NCBI RefSeq assembly: GCF_023159225.1
Contig: NC_063164.1
Coordinates: 75,163,800 to 75,227,799, forward strand
Length of the DNA: 64,000 bases
Origin: Perognathus longimembris pacificus
Taxonomy: Eukaryota > Chordata > Mammalia > Rodentia > Heteromyidae
Reading direction: 5' to 3'
Shown: piece by piece, positions 50,720-63,602 of the stretch
Position numbering within the stretch: the stretch's first letter is position 1
Layout of the letters: each line of letters starts with the position of its first letter
Position numbers and translations under genes: made by a program
The notes under the pieces: model-generated
Seen by the model: the letters and a program-made list of their open reading frames with translations, nothing else
What the model was told of the DNA's origin: nothing
The model's database searches: none

Positions 50720-51115
50720 AGGAGGCAACAGTGGCTCACACCTATAATTCTAGCTCCTTAACAGGATGAAACCTAAAGAATCAGAGTTCAAAGCTAGGAA
50801 GAAAAATCTATGAGAATATCTCTAAAATAACTAACAAAATTTAGTATACACTATGTGGAAAAAGAACTATTCAACTTGTGGGCTGAGATGGAAGGGGGAA
50901 ACTGAGAGAAAGTGAAAGAAGGGGTGACATTGTCCAAAAAAGAAATGTACTCATAACCTGAATTATGTAATGGTAACCCCACTGGTACAACCCCATAATA
51001 ATGATAATAAAATTATCTTTTAAAAATAACCACAGAAAATGAACTGGAAGCAGAGTTCAAGTAACAGTGAAAACCAAACAAGTACAAGGCCCTGAGTTCA
51101 AACTGAAACATCCCA
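50720..51115 (+). mobile_element. B1-dID-like SINE split by an L1 tail
   Basis: Left half 50720-50835 ('gtggctcacacctataattc', 'gagttcaaagctaggaag'). Right half resumes at ~51021 ('ggccctgagttcaaactg' at ~51089). The L1-like tail at 50836-51020 lies between them. Confidence 0.65.
50836..51020 (+). mobile_element. L1-like 3' tail nested inside a SINE
   Basis: A purine-rich segment (near 50890-50930) is followed by 'agaaatgtactcataacctg' and a 'aataataatgataataaaatt' style tail, resembling a diverged L1 3' UTR. It splits a B1-dID-like SINE whose left part ends 'taaaataactaac' and whose right part resumes 'taaaaataaccac'; these near-identical strings could be the target duplication. Confidence 0.6.
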
Positions 51116-51154
51116 GAAAATTGTACAGGATTGGTGCAACATTAGAATTAGAAT

Positions 51155-51505
51155 CATCTGCCAGACATGGCATGGTGACTCACTTACACAATTCGAGCTA
51201 TTCAGGAAACAGAGATTGGGAGGATCATGGTTTGCAAGAAGTAAGGCAGAAATCAATCAAACAATAAAACTGAGTGAATATCCCTCTTCCCATCTCAGTA
51301 AATAAGCCAGTCATGATGGAACCTCACTGCTGTCCTTGCTACACAGGAGGTCATAGGCAGGAAGGGCATAGTGGTCCAAAACTGACGCAAGGCCAAAATA
51401 CAAAAATTGAGACCCATCACTTCTCGGCCTTTTGGCTAAGATCAAGTGTAAAAATTGAAACCCTACCTGAAAAACAACTAAAGCAAATAATAATAATAAT
51501 AAAAT
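51155..51505 (+). mobile_element. Old B1-type SINE(s) hosting a U2 fragment
   Basis: Two B1-like blocks, at ~51160-51240 ('gagctattcaggaaacagag', 'gggaggatcatggtttgc') and ~51307-51400 ('gctacacaggaggtcatag'), are followed by 'tgagaccc ... gaaaccctacct' and an (AAT)n-rich tail. This may be a trimeric element without its ID end, or two separate insertions. Confidence 0.55.
51416..51450 (+). pseudogene. U2 snRNA 5' fragment (nt 1-35), retro-inserted
   Basis: Thirty-five bases match the 5' end of U2 snRNA with one difference (G4 to A). They are bracketed by the direct repeat aaaaattgagaccc (51402-51415) / aaaaattgaaaccc (51450-51463), with one mismatch and a one-base overlap at A35. The repeat begins with A-runs, fitting L1 endonuclease cleavage. 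There is no A-tail of its own and no promoter. This is a 3'-truncated snRNA retropseudogene, far too short to be functional. Confidence 0.88.
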
Positions 51506-53819
51506 AAGATCTTCTAGACTAAATTTGTAAGATAAGCTCATGCACTAAACATCTTTCCAAAACATAGCAGAAAACATAATCCTAAGGTAAAAGAACAATG
51601 GTTCAATGGAGCTACATCTCAGGTAAATTTATTGTGTGATCACAAATACATATAATTTGACCAAACCTATAAATCAATTTAAAATGATTTAGTTATGCAA
51701 CAAGGCACCGATTTCTACAGAATAGCATGAAATCAGAGACATGAAGCCATCCTTCCTTCAGCTAGTCCCAGTTTTCACTTTCCTCTAATATATTAAATTG
51801 CCCCCAGCACTAAAAGTCACTCTAGTGTTTAGAGAGACTTGCTCATTTTCTATAACATGTCCCTAAATACAAGTCAACAATCCTATCTGTGTTAAAGCAA
51901 AAACATATTAAGTCACTCAAACTAATCCAGTATTAGAGCATACTCTTGTAGTGTTGGCCACGTTAAGAAATAGAACTCATCATCTCCAACATGGAAGCAT
52001 CCTAAGGAAAGATTCTCACAGTAAGTTCAGCTAATACACTTTTCTCCTTATAGCCTGACTTTACTTTCCAAATATATGAGTCTCTTTTCTCTATGTATCT
52101 TTATTAAAAAAAAAATTAAACATTGCCAAGACAACAGATTCCTATTATCCATTAAAGAACCACTGGCAAAACACAAAGAGTTTAATGAGTATCTACAGTA
52201 TGCCAAGCTAGATGCTATGGGCAATAAAACCAAACAAACTACATGATATCAATCCTCAAGTAATTAAGTGATCATGCATGAATAAAATTGCAGAGAGTAA
52301 AAGATATTGTAATGCAAAACAATTGTGAATCATCATATTACATGAATTGAAGTCTGTGGGGATTGACAGAAAAACTGCTGTGAATTTGCTAAGGAATAGT
52401 CCAAAAAGACTTTATGTAGAGGATGTGTATTTAATGTAGCAATATGTGTTAGAAAATGTAACAAAGTTCAACTAAGGCTGCTGAAGCAGGGTTCAGTGAC
52501 CAATGAGAACAAAATAGATAATCCTAGCTTAGAACAATTTTCTATGATCCAAATAATGATGGGCAGAAAGGAAAGTAACATATTTATATAAACAAATTGA
52601 CAATTTTCTTTTGCCCATTATATTTTGGGATTTAACAGGAAAATTTGAAATGTCTGACTTTCAGAAAAACCACTAGTTTGGACACATTGCATATAACACT
52701 AGAGGGTTTTGTTTGTTTGTTTGTTTTCAACCAGGACATCAGGCATTTCACTGGTGTAAGGGGACTTGACTCATAATATAGAGACAAGAATTCTCCATGG
52801 GAAACTTAAAGCAGATCAAAATCATGTATTCATAAATACAGTACTATGATAATCTCAAAAAAAAAATCCAGAGATCCTAACGGAATGAGAAAACCATTAC
52901 TGATTTCTATTTCACTAGAAGTAATGTCAGACATGAATAAGGCACCATAAAAATAACAACGTAATAGAACTTGTATAATCAACAAAAATAGTAAGTCAGT
53001 GATCTTCATTAAGTATGGTTATACACAATGACCATTTCTTCCCATTTTCTTGTTAAACATGTATCTTTCACAGGCAAAGCAATTCATTCAACTTAACATT
53101 ATTACAGATGTCAGTTTGTTCAAAATTCAGGTAAGAGTGGACATACAGAACCTATATTACTTTGGAATTTCCTAATAAGCATAGCCATTCCCCAAACAAC
53201 AATTCCTTCTCAGTACAAATCAACTAAAGCAGCTCTGGTGATTGTGATACAAAAATGTCTAGGAAGTAATAGGCCTTTGGAGTTATTGCAACAAGTGGAG
53301 ATGGAGGGATCTTCTTTTGCTCAAGCTACCATGATACCCTCAAAAACAAAGAAATAGATCTGCAAACAAATGACACCATGAAGTACCGCAAATCACAGAA
53401 AGCCTGGAGAAGCAAATAGTCAAGCAAGGATTGATTGCAGGAACCTAGGTCTCTTTTTCTGGGATTAATGCCCATATTGATAGCAACCCCATCATCAGTG
53501 TCATCTCCCAAACAAAGGGCCACAGTATAGACAGAGCAATATTAATTTTTGTCAAAATCACTTGTGCACTCAGCAATTTCAATAGAACAATCAGTTTAAG
53601 TTGCAGTGGCAACTTCTCCACATAAAACACACTTGCTGCAATCCAAACTAGATTTAACGAGAGGTGAGCAACCACTTTAGTTGCTTAATCTGGTTATATG
53701 TGCACTAAAGTAGTTCACATTTTTAGAATGAACGAATCAAAGGCATAATTGTTTTTGTCATCTACAGAGCAATTTTATTCCTGAATGCATTGTTTTAGGC
53801 AGGAATTAATAAAAAATTG
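51506..53819. other. Unassigned sequence
   Basis: A possible MIR relic at 52170 and a short GTTT repeat near 52705-52725. Overlapping minus-strand frames at 53326-53675 were considered and not accepted as a gene. Confidence 0.5.
52170..52230 (-). repeat. Possible MIR-like relic
   Basis: 'tttaatgagtatctacagta' followed by 'tgccaagctagatgctatgg' resembles the same MIR end as at 17140. Short and uncertain. Confidence 0.3.
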
Positions 53820-54340
53820 CATGTGCTTCAGGTGCTGGGTAGATCACTCTTTTCCACACAGCCCAGCCTGAAGCTGTGAATGCTCCTTTTCTTATTATCA
53901 GTTAATAATTCTCTCTCATTGAGGCAAATTAGGAACTTGACTGTGTTAGAGAGTCCAGAACACTGCTAGAGGCAAAAGGGGGCTAAATGGCAGAAATTCC
54001 TCTCTGAGCAAGATGCATGAAGCACGACATTGTGTCCACCACAAAAGCCGCTCTGTATTTTTGATCCTTTCTAATTTAATTAGCCCAAGAGGTAGCGCAT
54101 TAATTTGCCAAGAATTCTTCTGATGCGAAAGCTGCCCTCATTGCAGTGAAGGGAAAAAATAACCTGCGTGCTACAGTGGCATGCCAGTAATGAAAGGGGG
54201 TTATTTTTGTGTTACAAATGGCATTGCAGGGTTACAAGAGACCTTTAAACCTTTTTATCTCTGGTTAGGTCATATGTAACACAGTGCGACACAAAGCACT
54301 AATTAACCAATTCTGGTCCAGAAATCTTTTAGAACACTTA
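53820..54340. promoter_or_regulatory. Candidate conserved non-coding element (possible enhancer)
   Basis: A repeat-free block of higher GC and CpG content than its surroundings, without a coding frame. It contains several homeodomain-type ATTA/TAAT sites: taatttaattag (54072-54083), gcattaatttgcc (54097-54109) and cactaattaacc (54297-54308). This texture is typical of developmental enhancers in gene deserts, but conservation cannot be tested here. Confidence 0.3.
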
Positions 54341-57300
54341 AGGGAGTTACACATTTAGAGCCCAGGTCAAATGCATTGTTTTGTTTCACATTTTAAGAAA
54401 AATACTGGAAACATCTTCTGGTGTATATATTAAAAAACAGAACAAAAAATCATCAATCGGCAGTTCACTTACTCTACGGACTCAGCACACAAGATATTTA
54501 TTCTGGTCTTTGTTTTCTTTCTGTTTAATGATATTCTTTATGTGGGCAAGCTGGAGCCTTGAAGTCCCTGAGAAGGTCTCCTGGCTCTTTATGCTGTATT
54601 TATTTGGTAAATTGTCTCCATGTTAATCTTCTTCATCAAATACTCCGAGTCAGTTTTGAAAAACTTTGATCAGATCTGCCACCACCATGCTTCTTCATCG
54701 CCATGTGCTTCTGATATGCACTCCCACGACTCAAATGGGTCATTTACTCATTAAAGAACAAGAAACATGCATCCTACCATGATAAGTCCTCCCCAATACT
54801 TTGAACTGTTAATTAAGTCTATGTAATCATGTCTCCTGTTTCGTGAGCAATTTCTTTTCTAGAAATTACAGGATCCCCTTTAGGGACTTTCAACACCCTT
54901 GTCGCTTTTCCTCACCACTTTCCAACCCTGCTGCCTGAATGTGGCTAGATAAAAAAATAAAATAAAAAAATAAAAAGCTCCCTCCCAGGAACAAACTCCA
55001 GGAAGGATCAGAATTATTACATTAATGTTTAACTCTCTTGCTTTTTTAAATGAAAACCAGTGGAAACCATAGGACTTAAAGGAAGACACTGATATTTCCC
55101 TACTTCCTTGCGTCTGGCTAGCAATCAATGAATTAAAGCAAAGATGGGCTTTATTTTCAGCAATGCCTCATGGATACCCAGAGGCATCACAAGTAGCTGG
55201 TTTGTGGCACAGTATGTAGTTCAGTAGCCAAACGGAGAAGAAGAAATTAGCATTGTTAAGAGATATGGCAGGATACATCCAGGTTGGGGGAGTGGCCAGG
55301 CAGGGTGAGAGGGCAGAGAGCCAAGGAGAGAGCAACTGGAGCAGAGGATTCTTTTTAAAAAGCAGATCTGTGGGCAAGAGAAAGCTTTTACAAGGTGAAA
55401 AAAGAACGAAACAGTTACAGGGTGTTAATTGTAAAGGAAGAATAAGGGTTAGAGGGAGAGCTGTCCAGAAATATTTTCTATTTTCTCACAGACAAAAATG
55501 TGAAATAATCTTCTTAGAACACTGTCTTTTTCAAGGTAGCATGTTTCCAAGTATTTTTGTCCCAACCTAGAAACCCTTTCAGATTAAACGATTTTTAAAT
55601 CCTTAAATTTACTATTTTTGCTACAAATTAAATGGCTTTATTTATTTCTTTTAAAGATTATGTTTAAGATCAGCAGCCATTTAAATAGCAAAATGATGTT
55701 TTTATTCAAATTTAAAGTTTATAAATTGTGTTATTACTGTGAATAAGAAAACTCAGATGGGAATATGCTTTCAGAGCTACATACTAAACTATTCTGAATT
55801 TTTCCAGGTTGCCCAAAAGATTTGAAATGGTAAAAGGATTTTTTAATACACAGTAAATACTTCTGAAATAGTGAATTAAAATGAAAAACAGATGACACAT
55901 TTATTCTGCTTTTGGCTTCTGGAACATCAAACAACACATTTTCTTAAATGGTTTCATCAGCAGACCAGTAACCTCTTAAATTGATTGACACAAACCTGTC
56001 ACTTATTTGATGATTGAAAGTTTACAAGCATCTTTACTTTTAATTTTTTTCCGATACATTACATTACAATAGATTAAAAGATAAACATCTATTGCTGCAT
56101 CTCTCTATAGATAATGTAATCTTTAATCAAAATTCAGGTATAAATTAAACATGAACTATTTGAGCTCCATTAAAGAGAAACCTTAAAATTTGAAATAAAT
56201 CTAAATTATTTTAGTAAGTGTATTTTTAAAAAATAAAATAATGATAAAAGCAGTCTAAACAATGGTCAGAATAAAATGGAAGCATTTACTTCTTCCTGTA
56301 GAACACACAGGCATGTAAACTTATTCAAACCAATAGTGGGAAAGTAAACATTAGAAAAAGATCAGTGTTTTGAGGCAGTGTTTAATAAATATTCAGAAAC
56401 TATTTTCTGTGATGTGATAAAAATTCTACATTTCTTTGCATCTCAGAAAATACATAACAAAACTTCGACAATTTACCTACATCTGCTTTCAGGTTAAGCA
56501 CAGATCAAAATCTGTGGTTCCTAAAATACCTGAAACCCCACACAAGGGTACTTGGCCTCAAAGTGCATATATTCCTTGATAGTCCCTTGAAATCGGCTGG
56601 AATTTAAATCATAGCCATATCAGCTGGAGAAAGTACAAGAGAAATTAACAGTTGCAAATTCTTCCCTGGAGAGAAAGGAAGAGTAGGAGACCAAAAGCAA
56701 GAAACAAAATTCACCTCAAACATCCCAGAAGTAAAAAGAACATTTATTTATCTCCATTTTCACCATTTTGTGGGGGCCTGGAATGAATACTCTGAGATGA
56801 AGAATCTGTCCCTAGTTCAAGCCGATGACAAATTCAAGCTTGCAGACTGGACCCTTGGAAAAGATGTAGGTAGAGAAACTACCCACAGATGGAATGCCTC
56901 TGGGCAAGTAAACATAGAGCTGGTAGTTGTGAGGTTTGAAAGGAGCACAGAGGATGATATGTGCAAAGCACTATCTCTTGACAGAGGCTTAGGCTTTGCT
57001 AGAAGGCCACAGACAATCCCCAGCCCCTCACCAGACAAGCTGAGGAAACATCCTGTTCTCCCTCTCTATACACCTTGCTCTACTGTTAAGGTCAATCCAT
57101 GAAAGAGACAATCAGAAAGCAGTGGGCAAGCTCATGCTGATAGAGTAGACTGGCCAGGTAGCCATGAGATCATCAGCACAAGTAACAATATTTAATTGTG
57201 AAGAGGAGTTTCTTAATTTTATATAAAATGTTAGTGGCCATATCAGCGAAGAATAAAAATTTTTTTCAGAAAGAATATTTAATGAGATGGAAAGGGAAAC

Positions 57301-57508
57301 AGACGTAAAGAAAGCAAATATGGTTGAAATACTTTATGTACATGTATGAAAATAAAACATGAAGGTTATTGAGATTAGTCTGGAAGGAGGAATAAGAGAG
57401 GGGGAGTGAATCCTCAAGGTACATCGAATGCATATGGGGACCAGTCAAAATGAAACCCCTCTGTACAAACTGTAACTCTGCCTTCAGCTTCTTCTTAAGA
57501 AAGGTCAT
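54341..57508. other. Repeat-poor AT-rich sequence
   Basis: About 3.1 kb without a recognisable transposon. 55570-56260 is very AT-rich. The 110-codon frame at 56770 has no recognisable features. Confidence 0.5.
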
Positions 57509-57738
57509 GGAGCCAGGTGCCTGTTGCTCACACTTATGATACTAGCTACTCAGGAGCTTAGATCACTGAGGATTGTTGTTCTAAGCCAGCCTAGCCAGAA
57601 CAGTTTGTGAAACTCCTATCTCCAATTAACCACCACAAAAAGCTAGAAGTGGAGCTGTGGCTCAAGTGGTAGAGCACTGGCCTTGAGCAAAACCACGTAG
57701 TGACAGCACCTAGGCCTTGACTTCAAGCCTCAGGATCT
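57509..57738 (+). mobile_element. B1-dID-like dimeric SINE
   Basis: Both halves are clear: 'actagctactcaggagctta' in the B1 part, 'gtggctcaagtggtagagca' and 'cttcaagcctcaggatct' in the right part. A purine-rich tail (57739-57815) follows immediately. Confidence 0.85.
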
Positions 57739-57815
57739 ACGGAGAGAGAAAAAGAAAGAGAATGAAAGGGAGAGAGAAAGAATGAAAAAGAAGGAAGGAA
57801 GGAGGGAAGGAAGGA
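57739..57815. repeat. Purine-rich SINE tail
   Basis: GAGA/GAAA/GGAA mixture directly at the 3' end of the SINE at 57509-57738. Confidence 0.9.
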
Positions 57816-58048
57816 AAATGTTCTGTAGGCCATTTTAGTTATAAAGCTATTCTCTTGTGAAAACTTGTATTTCACAAACTATATACATTTGCTATGATTT
57901 GTCTGGAAACAACAGTACCATTCACCATGAAGATTAGACACTCAAAACTTATTTCCACAAGTAGTGAGGCTCCTTTGGATCAACATTAGTGCTTTGTACA
58001 CATTTCCCACTCTTCCTTGCTCCCTCTGGGGTTAAGAGAGGCTTTTCC

Positions 58049-58128
58049 TTTTTTTTCCTTTATTGTCAAAATGAAGTACAGAGGGGTTACAGTTTCATAT
58101 GTAAGGCAGTGAGTACATTTCTTGTTCA
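58049..58128 (-). mobile_element. Short L1 3' end, antisense
   Basis: A T-rich run, then 'ctttattgtcaaaatgaagt' and 'gaggggttacagtttcatat', the complement of the last ~80 bp of L1. The insertion is truncated before the polypurine tract. Confidence 0.8.
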
Positions 58129-60837
58129 ACTGCTGCCATGAGGATCCCAGGTCGTGCATCATCAGAGACAGTCATTATGTATGCAGCCTCACAGGCCTGT
58201 CTCCAACAACCAGACTCCTCTCTCACTCGCTTGGCACTTCCCTGCACACTCCTCACCTGTGCAGGGGTAGTTACTGGTGCAGCTGAAATGATTTATTGTG
58301 GGTTCTCGCATGTTGAAAATCACCTTAAGTGAATATTTCTTTTCTTTTCTCACCATGTCCTTCTTCCATCTTTTTAACATGAACTTCTTTCACCCACATT
58401 TACTGAGCACCAGTAGGCTAAGCGATAAGTAATGATAAAGCCTCAAAATAGGAAAGCCAAATCCTTGATCTTGACAACAAACAGAGCATCAAAGAAAAGA
58501 TTCATGGTCACAATGCTCTTTCCCACATTCCTGGAACAAAGTATAGCCTAATGGCATATATAAGTGTCACATACATGAAGCACGGACATTCACATGTGTG
58601 TATACACACAGGCATGCACCAGTGAGCACACATATACACAGATTAGCAGAGACCTCCTCCAGTCCCCTGAGAAAGATCCTCCTCCACTCACCACATATTT
58701 ACTGGCATTTTTCCTATGTCTTCTGGTCTTTTCTTTCAACAAGTTTTTAAGCATTGAACATATGCAAGGATGTGAAAACCCACTCAGAATGGTACAGACA
58801 GAAGTTCATTCCTAGAAAAGGATTAATAGTAGTAGGAGTTGGTGATCAGCTCTAGAAGAGAAAGAAGGAAGTAAATACAGACACAAAATTATAAAGATGT
58901 AGGAGAAACCAAAATTGATTCAAAGTAACTTCTTTCTCATTTTTCATCCTTTAACTGAAAGCTACCTTTAAGAAACAAACACACCTAGGGCATAATATTT
59001 GGGAAGTTTTCTTTCATTAGTCACCTTTAAGAAGGGCCCTCTTTAGAATACAGTATATATTCCTGTAGAGTTATCAGAATCATTTAGGGAACTTTAAAGG
59101 ATATTGGGTCTATGCCTAAACCAAACCAATTAAGCCAGAGTATTTGAGGGTCCACTGGGCAGCAGTATACTTTAAAATTCCTTGGATGATATCAATAGGC
59201 AACCAGTGTTGTAATAATTATGTATTTATATATATGATTACTAATCACATGCCTATCATTCCTTAGCTAAAGACACTATTTGGAGTAATTGTGCTTTTTT
59301 ATGTTTTTTCTATTGTGATTATATAGAATTTTCTATAATATATAGTTACTGTTTTGACCCCTTTAAAAATAAAGTGTGCATTTAAATTTTAAACCATATC
59401 TATGTCTGCATAAAAATAGAAGATTTTTAAAATATTTAATAATCAAATAAGCTTCGTAGAAAAATAGCAATGTCTTGGTGAGCAGATGGAGCTTGGGTTA
59501 GAATAATGATGTAAAAATTTTATTCAAGCTACCCCCTTTCACACATTCACTTTTTTTTCCTATTCTATATCTGGGATTTATTTTACAGAAATTAGATAAT
59601 TTTGTAATTTGAGAATCAAGTAAGTTTAAGTAATACTGAGGCAAAATTTCAGTCTCTTTCACCTAACATGGAATAATTGCATGACAATGTATATTTTGCA
59701 ACAGGAACACAACTTGACTTGCAATTGTATGCAGGACAACTACTGTAATAAATGCTTGGTCTTTAGAGGTTTTGCTTACATAGTGTACAAATACAAATTA
59801 TCTTGGCTTGTAAACTACAAAAAAGAATGTTCTTGCTAACTGGGCAACATGTTTTTTTAAAGGTGCAGAATCTACTTTGTTTCTATCACTTGTCAGAGTA
59901 AAGCATAAATAATGTATAAACAAACAAACTGTGCCAGTATAAAATGTAATATTTGTTTATAAGGCACTTCCAGAATCTGACAGTGGCCCTCTGTTAACAA
60001 TATTTAGGCCATAACCATATTGGCCAAATTTTTTTAAAATCTTAAGCTTTAGATAATGTTGAATTGGCTTAAAACTTCCCATGTCTGCTCTCTAATCTCA
60101 GATAAAATGAGGCCACAGTTACCAGTCTTGATGATCATAATGTCACAGTAAAATTAAAGGAAGAGGAATAATCTAAGAACCAATCACAGAGAAGGCTGGC
60201 TCTTAGACTTTGGAATTACACAAACCAGGAAAACATCCCCAAAATGTTAGAAAGCAAAACAGAGTTAACATCAACTATTTAATCTTGCCACCGAAGAACA
60301 TGTTATCAGAGAGTAAACTATATCCGTTATTATCATCAAAAGAAGTGCAAAATAAAAATAATTCTCTAACAAAATATATACATATACATATATATGTATA
60401 TATTAATATATCATTGCAATCCAAAGAAAATGCCCCCCAAATTATTGTACATTGTTAAGTCCTCAAAAACCACTCTTTGGAGGATGTACATTTAGCCTAA
60501 TACCTAACTTTCCAGAAACTTCTACTTGCAGAATGACAGATACCTGGCAGAACTTTCATACCAGACCATTTTTAGAGGACACTGAGAGTATTCAGAACAA
60601 ATCAGAAGAGTACTTTTCTGCCATTTCAGTTCCACCACAGTTTGAAACACTGACAACAAACAGAAAAGGCACTTTCCTCAAAGATTTTCAACAATGTAAT
60701 GCCAAACTTCTATTTATTCATTTGCTTTTGGCTGTGTTTGTTTAAAAATAAAACTTTAAAAAATAGCAAAAATAAAACTTTAAGCAGTGACGTGGAACCC
60801 AGAAACTTATCTTCAGAATCAGAAAAAGAATCCATCG
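58129..60837. other. Unassigned sequence, repeat-poor
   Basis: Only an alternating purine-pyrimidine AT/AC stretch near 60376-60412 stands out. Confidence 0.5.
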
Positions 60838-61048
60838 ACCAGTCACTAGTGGCTCATGCCAGTAATTCTGGCTTCTAAGAAGGCTGAGGATCTGAGGATG
60901 GTGGTTTCAAAGTCAGTCCAGGCAGGAAAGTCCCTGAGACTCTTACCTCCAGGTAACCACCAGACTTGGAAATGGAGCTGTACCTCCACTTCCAGTGGTA
61001 GAAGACTGGTCTTGAGTTCAAAAAGACCAGCACAAAAAGAAAAAGATC
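60838..61048 (+). mobile_element. B1-dID-like dimeric SINE
   Basis: 'gtggctcatgccagtaattc', 'ggctgaggatctgaggatgg' and 'caggaaagtccctgagactc' define the B1 half. The right half is shortened ('ccagtggtagaagactggtc', 'ttgagttcaaaaagaccagc'). Confidence 0.8.
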
Positions 61049-63357
61049 CATGGTCTGTCAATCTTGCAAGTGCTGGGTTATTCCACATTATATGTGATGC
61101 CATATATTGAACTAAAATAAAGCAAAACATATTTATCTCGTAGAAGTGTTTATGTAATATCCAGGATCAGAATATTTATCTTTATCAAGTCCTATATTCA
61201 CAAAATTGTAGCCTCTAGTCTACCACACTAGAGAAAATTCCATGCTAAATGCACACCTCCTAAACTGATCTTCTTTTCAGCTTTCACAGAGGCATTCAGA
61301 TGTTTATTCTGAACCAAATTATTTATTTCAAAAGCCTGAAAAATGGTCATCTGACACAATTAAAACACTGAATACATCCTACAAATGAATGTACTTTAGA
61401 TCTGAACTACAGATTTTACTTAATTGTGACTGGTTTAACATCATTCATAGAAGCGTTTTCAAAGAACTTTGATCTCCAATAAAGAATAAAAATAGCTCCA
61501 TTGGTTCTATTAATAAGTGCTTGTTTCTTAGTTGATGTATTCCTGTTCTTTTTTTCCTAATTATTTCAACCCCACAGTTGCATCTCTGGGAATGACTATA
61601 CAGGTTTCCACTACCTTCACATCCATGGAGATATTTAGCTCCTTTTATAAAAAGCAAAGAACCTCCAAATGATTCCTAATTCAGAGAAATCTAGCAGGTT
61701 ATTTAAATAACAAGAAGATGGTACATTAAAAGAAAGCTCTGAAGGGGCCTCTGCATAGACAACAGGAAGAGTGGCAGCTAAAAGATAAATGAGCTTCCGG
61801 TGACTTAGCTAGCTCAAACACAGAAGCATTATAATGTGTAAAAATCAAAACCATTTAACATTAGTCACTTAAAATTCAAATCTAATGTACTTGACCTGGA
61901 AAAAGATTAGCCTGGCTTTGTAGTAAGTAAGGATACTCTTATCTGAGTCCATTTGTAATACTAGCATACCATACCTGATATTTGGGGAATTTATAAATAG
62001 TAGGAATTCATTTCTCACTTTCTGGAGATGGGAGAGTCCAAGGTAAGGAATAAGCAAGTTCAGTGTCTGTCAAGAACATAGTCTCCACTTCTGCTTCATC
62101 ATCCAAAATAGGCCTAACTAGTCCTTTCAAGCCATTTTCATTGTACCAGTCCTGACCTTGAGAGCACAATCTTATATATTACCTCCTATAATAACTCAAA
62201 TGTCAATATAAATTTTGCAGAGGACATAAACCTTCAAACCTTTGCAGACTCTCAGTTGTTGATCCTAAATAGGAGGAAGTCAAGGAGAGTCCAACAAGAT
62301 ACATACTAAAAACAATCCTTTTCTACCTTCACTCTACTCTTTTCCTCCTGTCTTGATTATTATTGTCAATATTCCATCCTTTCTTCAGTGATAGGATGAA
62401 ATAAAATGTTAAACTTCTGGCTTCTAAAAGTTTATCCAAGGCAGATTCACACAGTATTTTTAAGAAGATTATTTTCAATTTTTGAAATTTAGGTTTGATT
62501 TTGAGAAATTTCAATTTCTACAATCATAACAATCTCTTAAAGAAGATTTATACAACCATCTAGAAGAGAAATGATTCCATGTATCAGCAAGATTTGATCA
62601 TACTTGAGTTGAAAAGAAAAAATTGTGTCAAAAGTGTCAGCCATTCATACATTTTTTAAATGATATAAATCATATAGTCATATCCTGGTGGTGCTTTTAG
62701 GCTGTCCCTATGAGAGGAAATAAAGAGTGAGCAGAGTTTTTTCAGAGGTAGATGAGGCAACCTAAGTCATTTACTGTTTGATTTATTTTATGCTCCTATC
62801 CTCAGCTTGCCAGGAACTTAGATGTCCATATAGAGATTCTCAAAGTAAGTGAATGTGTTTATCAAGATATGAGTCTATGCTGATAAGGCTGCATGCTACA
62901 TTCCACACTTATGTGATGGATCCACTCCTAGAAATCCAGCCTCTGAGAGTGAGAAAAGAGAGACAGGATCTAACTATACTATGTCCACTTCACCAAGGAC
63001 TTATTAGGTGAAAAATTGTTCATTGTTAGCACTTTATTTCATGTTTAATCTTTTACTGATAAAACGTTTTAACACTATAATGAGAAAATTCACTTAAAAA
63101 GCTCAAAGCATCTGGAAAGATATAATTTGTTTGTATTTATCTTATTTCCCTTTACTTGGCATTAAATTTCAACATACATGCTGAGCACATTGCCTAGGTC
63201 TTCAATAAATTACTTTCCTACAAAGAATAGGCTGTTTTGGATAACAACAAACAATACCTCATTTCGTCTGTTTCCACATATGTCTAAAGAAAAATAATCC
63301 TTTTTGGTCATAGTAAACTGTAAAATTCATCCCTAATGGGAAATGTTGGTCCCTCAA
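61049..63357. other. Unassigned sequence
   Basis: Nothing recognised. Confidence 0.5.
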
Positions 63358-63379
63358 TTACAAAGAAAGGAAGAGAGGA

Positions 63380-63466
<87 letters not shown>

Positions 63467-63543
63467 GAGAGAAGGAGAGAAAGAGAGAAAGAGAGAGAGA
63501 GAAAGAGAGAGAGAAAGAGAGAAAGAAAGAAAGAAAGAGAAAG

Positions 63544-63602
<59 letters not shown>

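Noticed and set aside
53326..53675. Overlapping minus-strand frames, one with a cysteine-rich start, as a possible processed pseudogene
   Set aside because: I could not match it to any protein family in any frame, and it has stops, no A-tail and no target duplication.
56770..57102. 110-codon plus-strand open frame
   Set aside because: No recognisable family, and a shadow frame lies opposite. It may be worth a database search but cannot be supported here.
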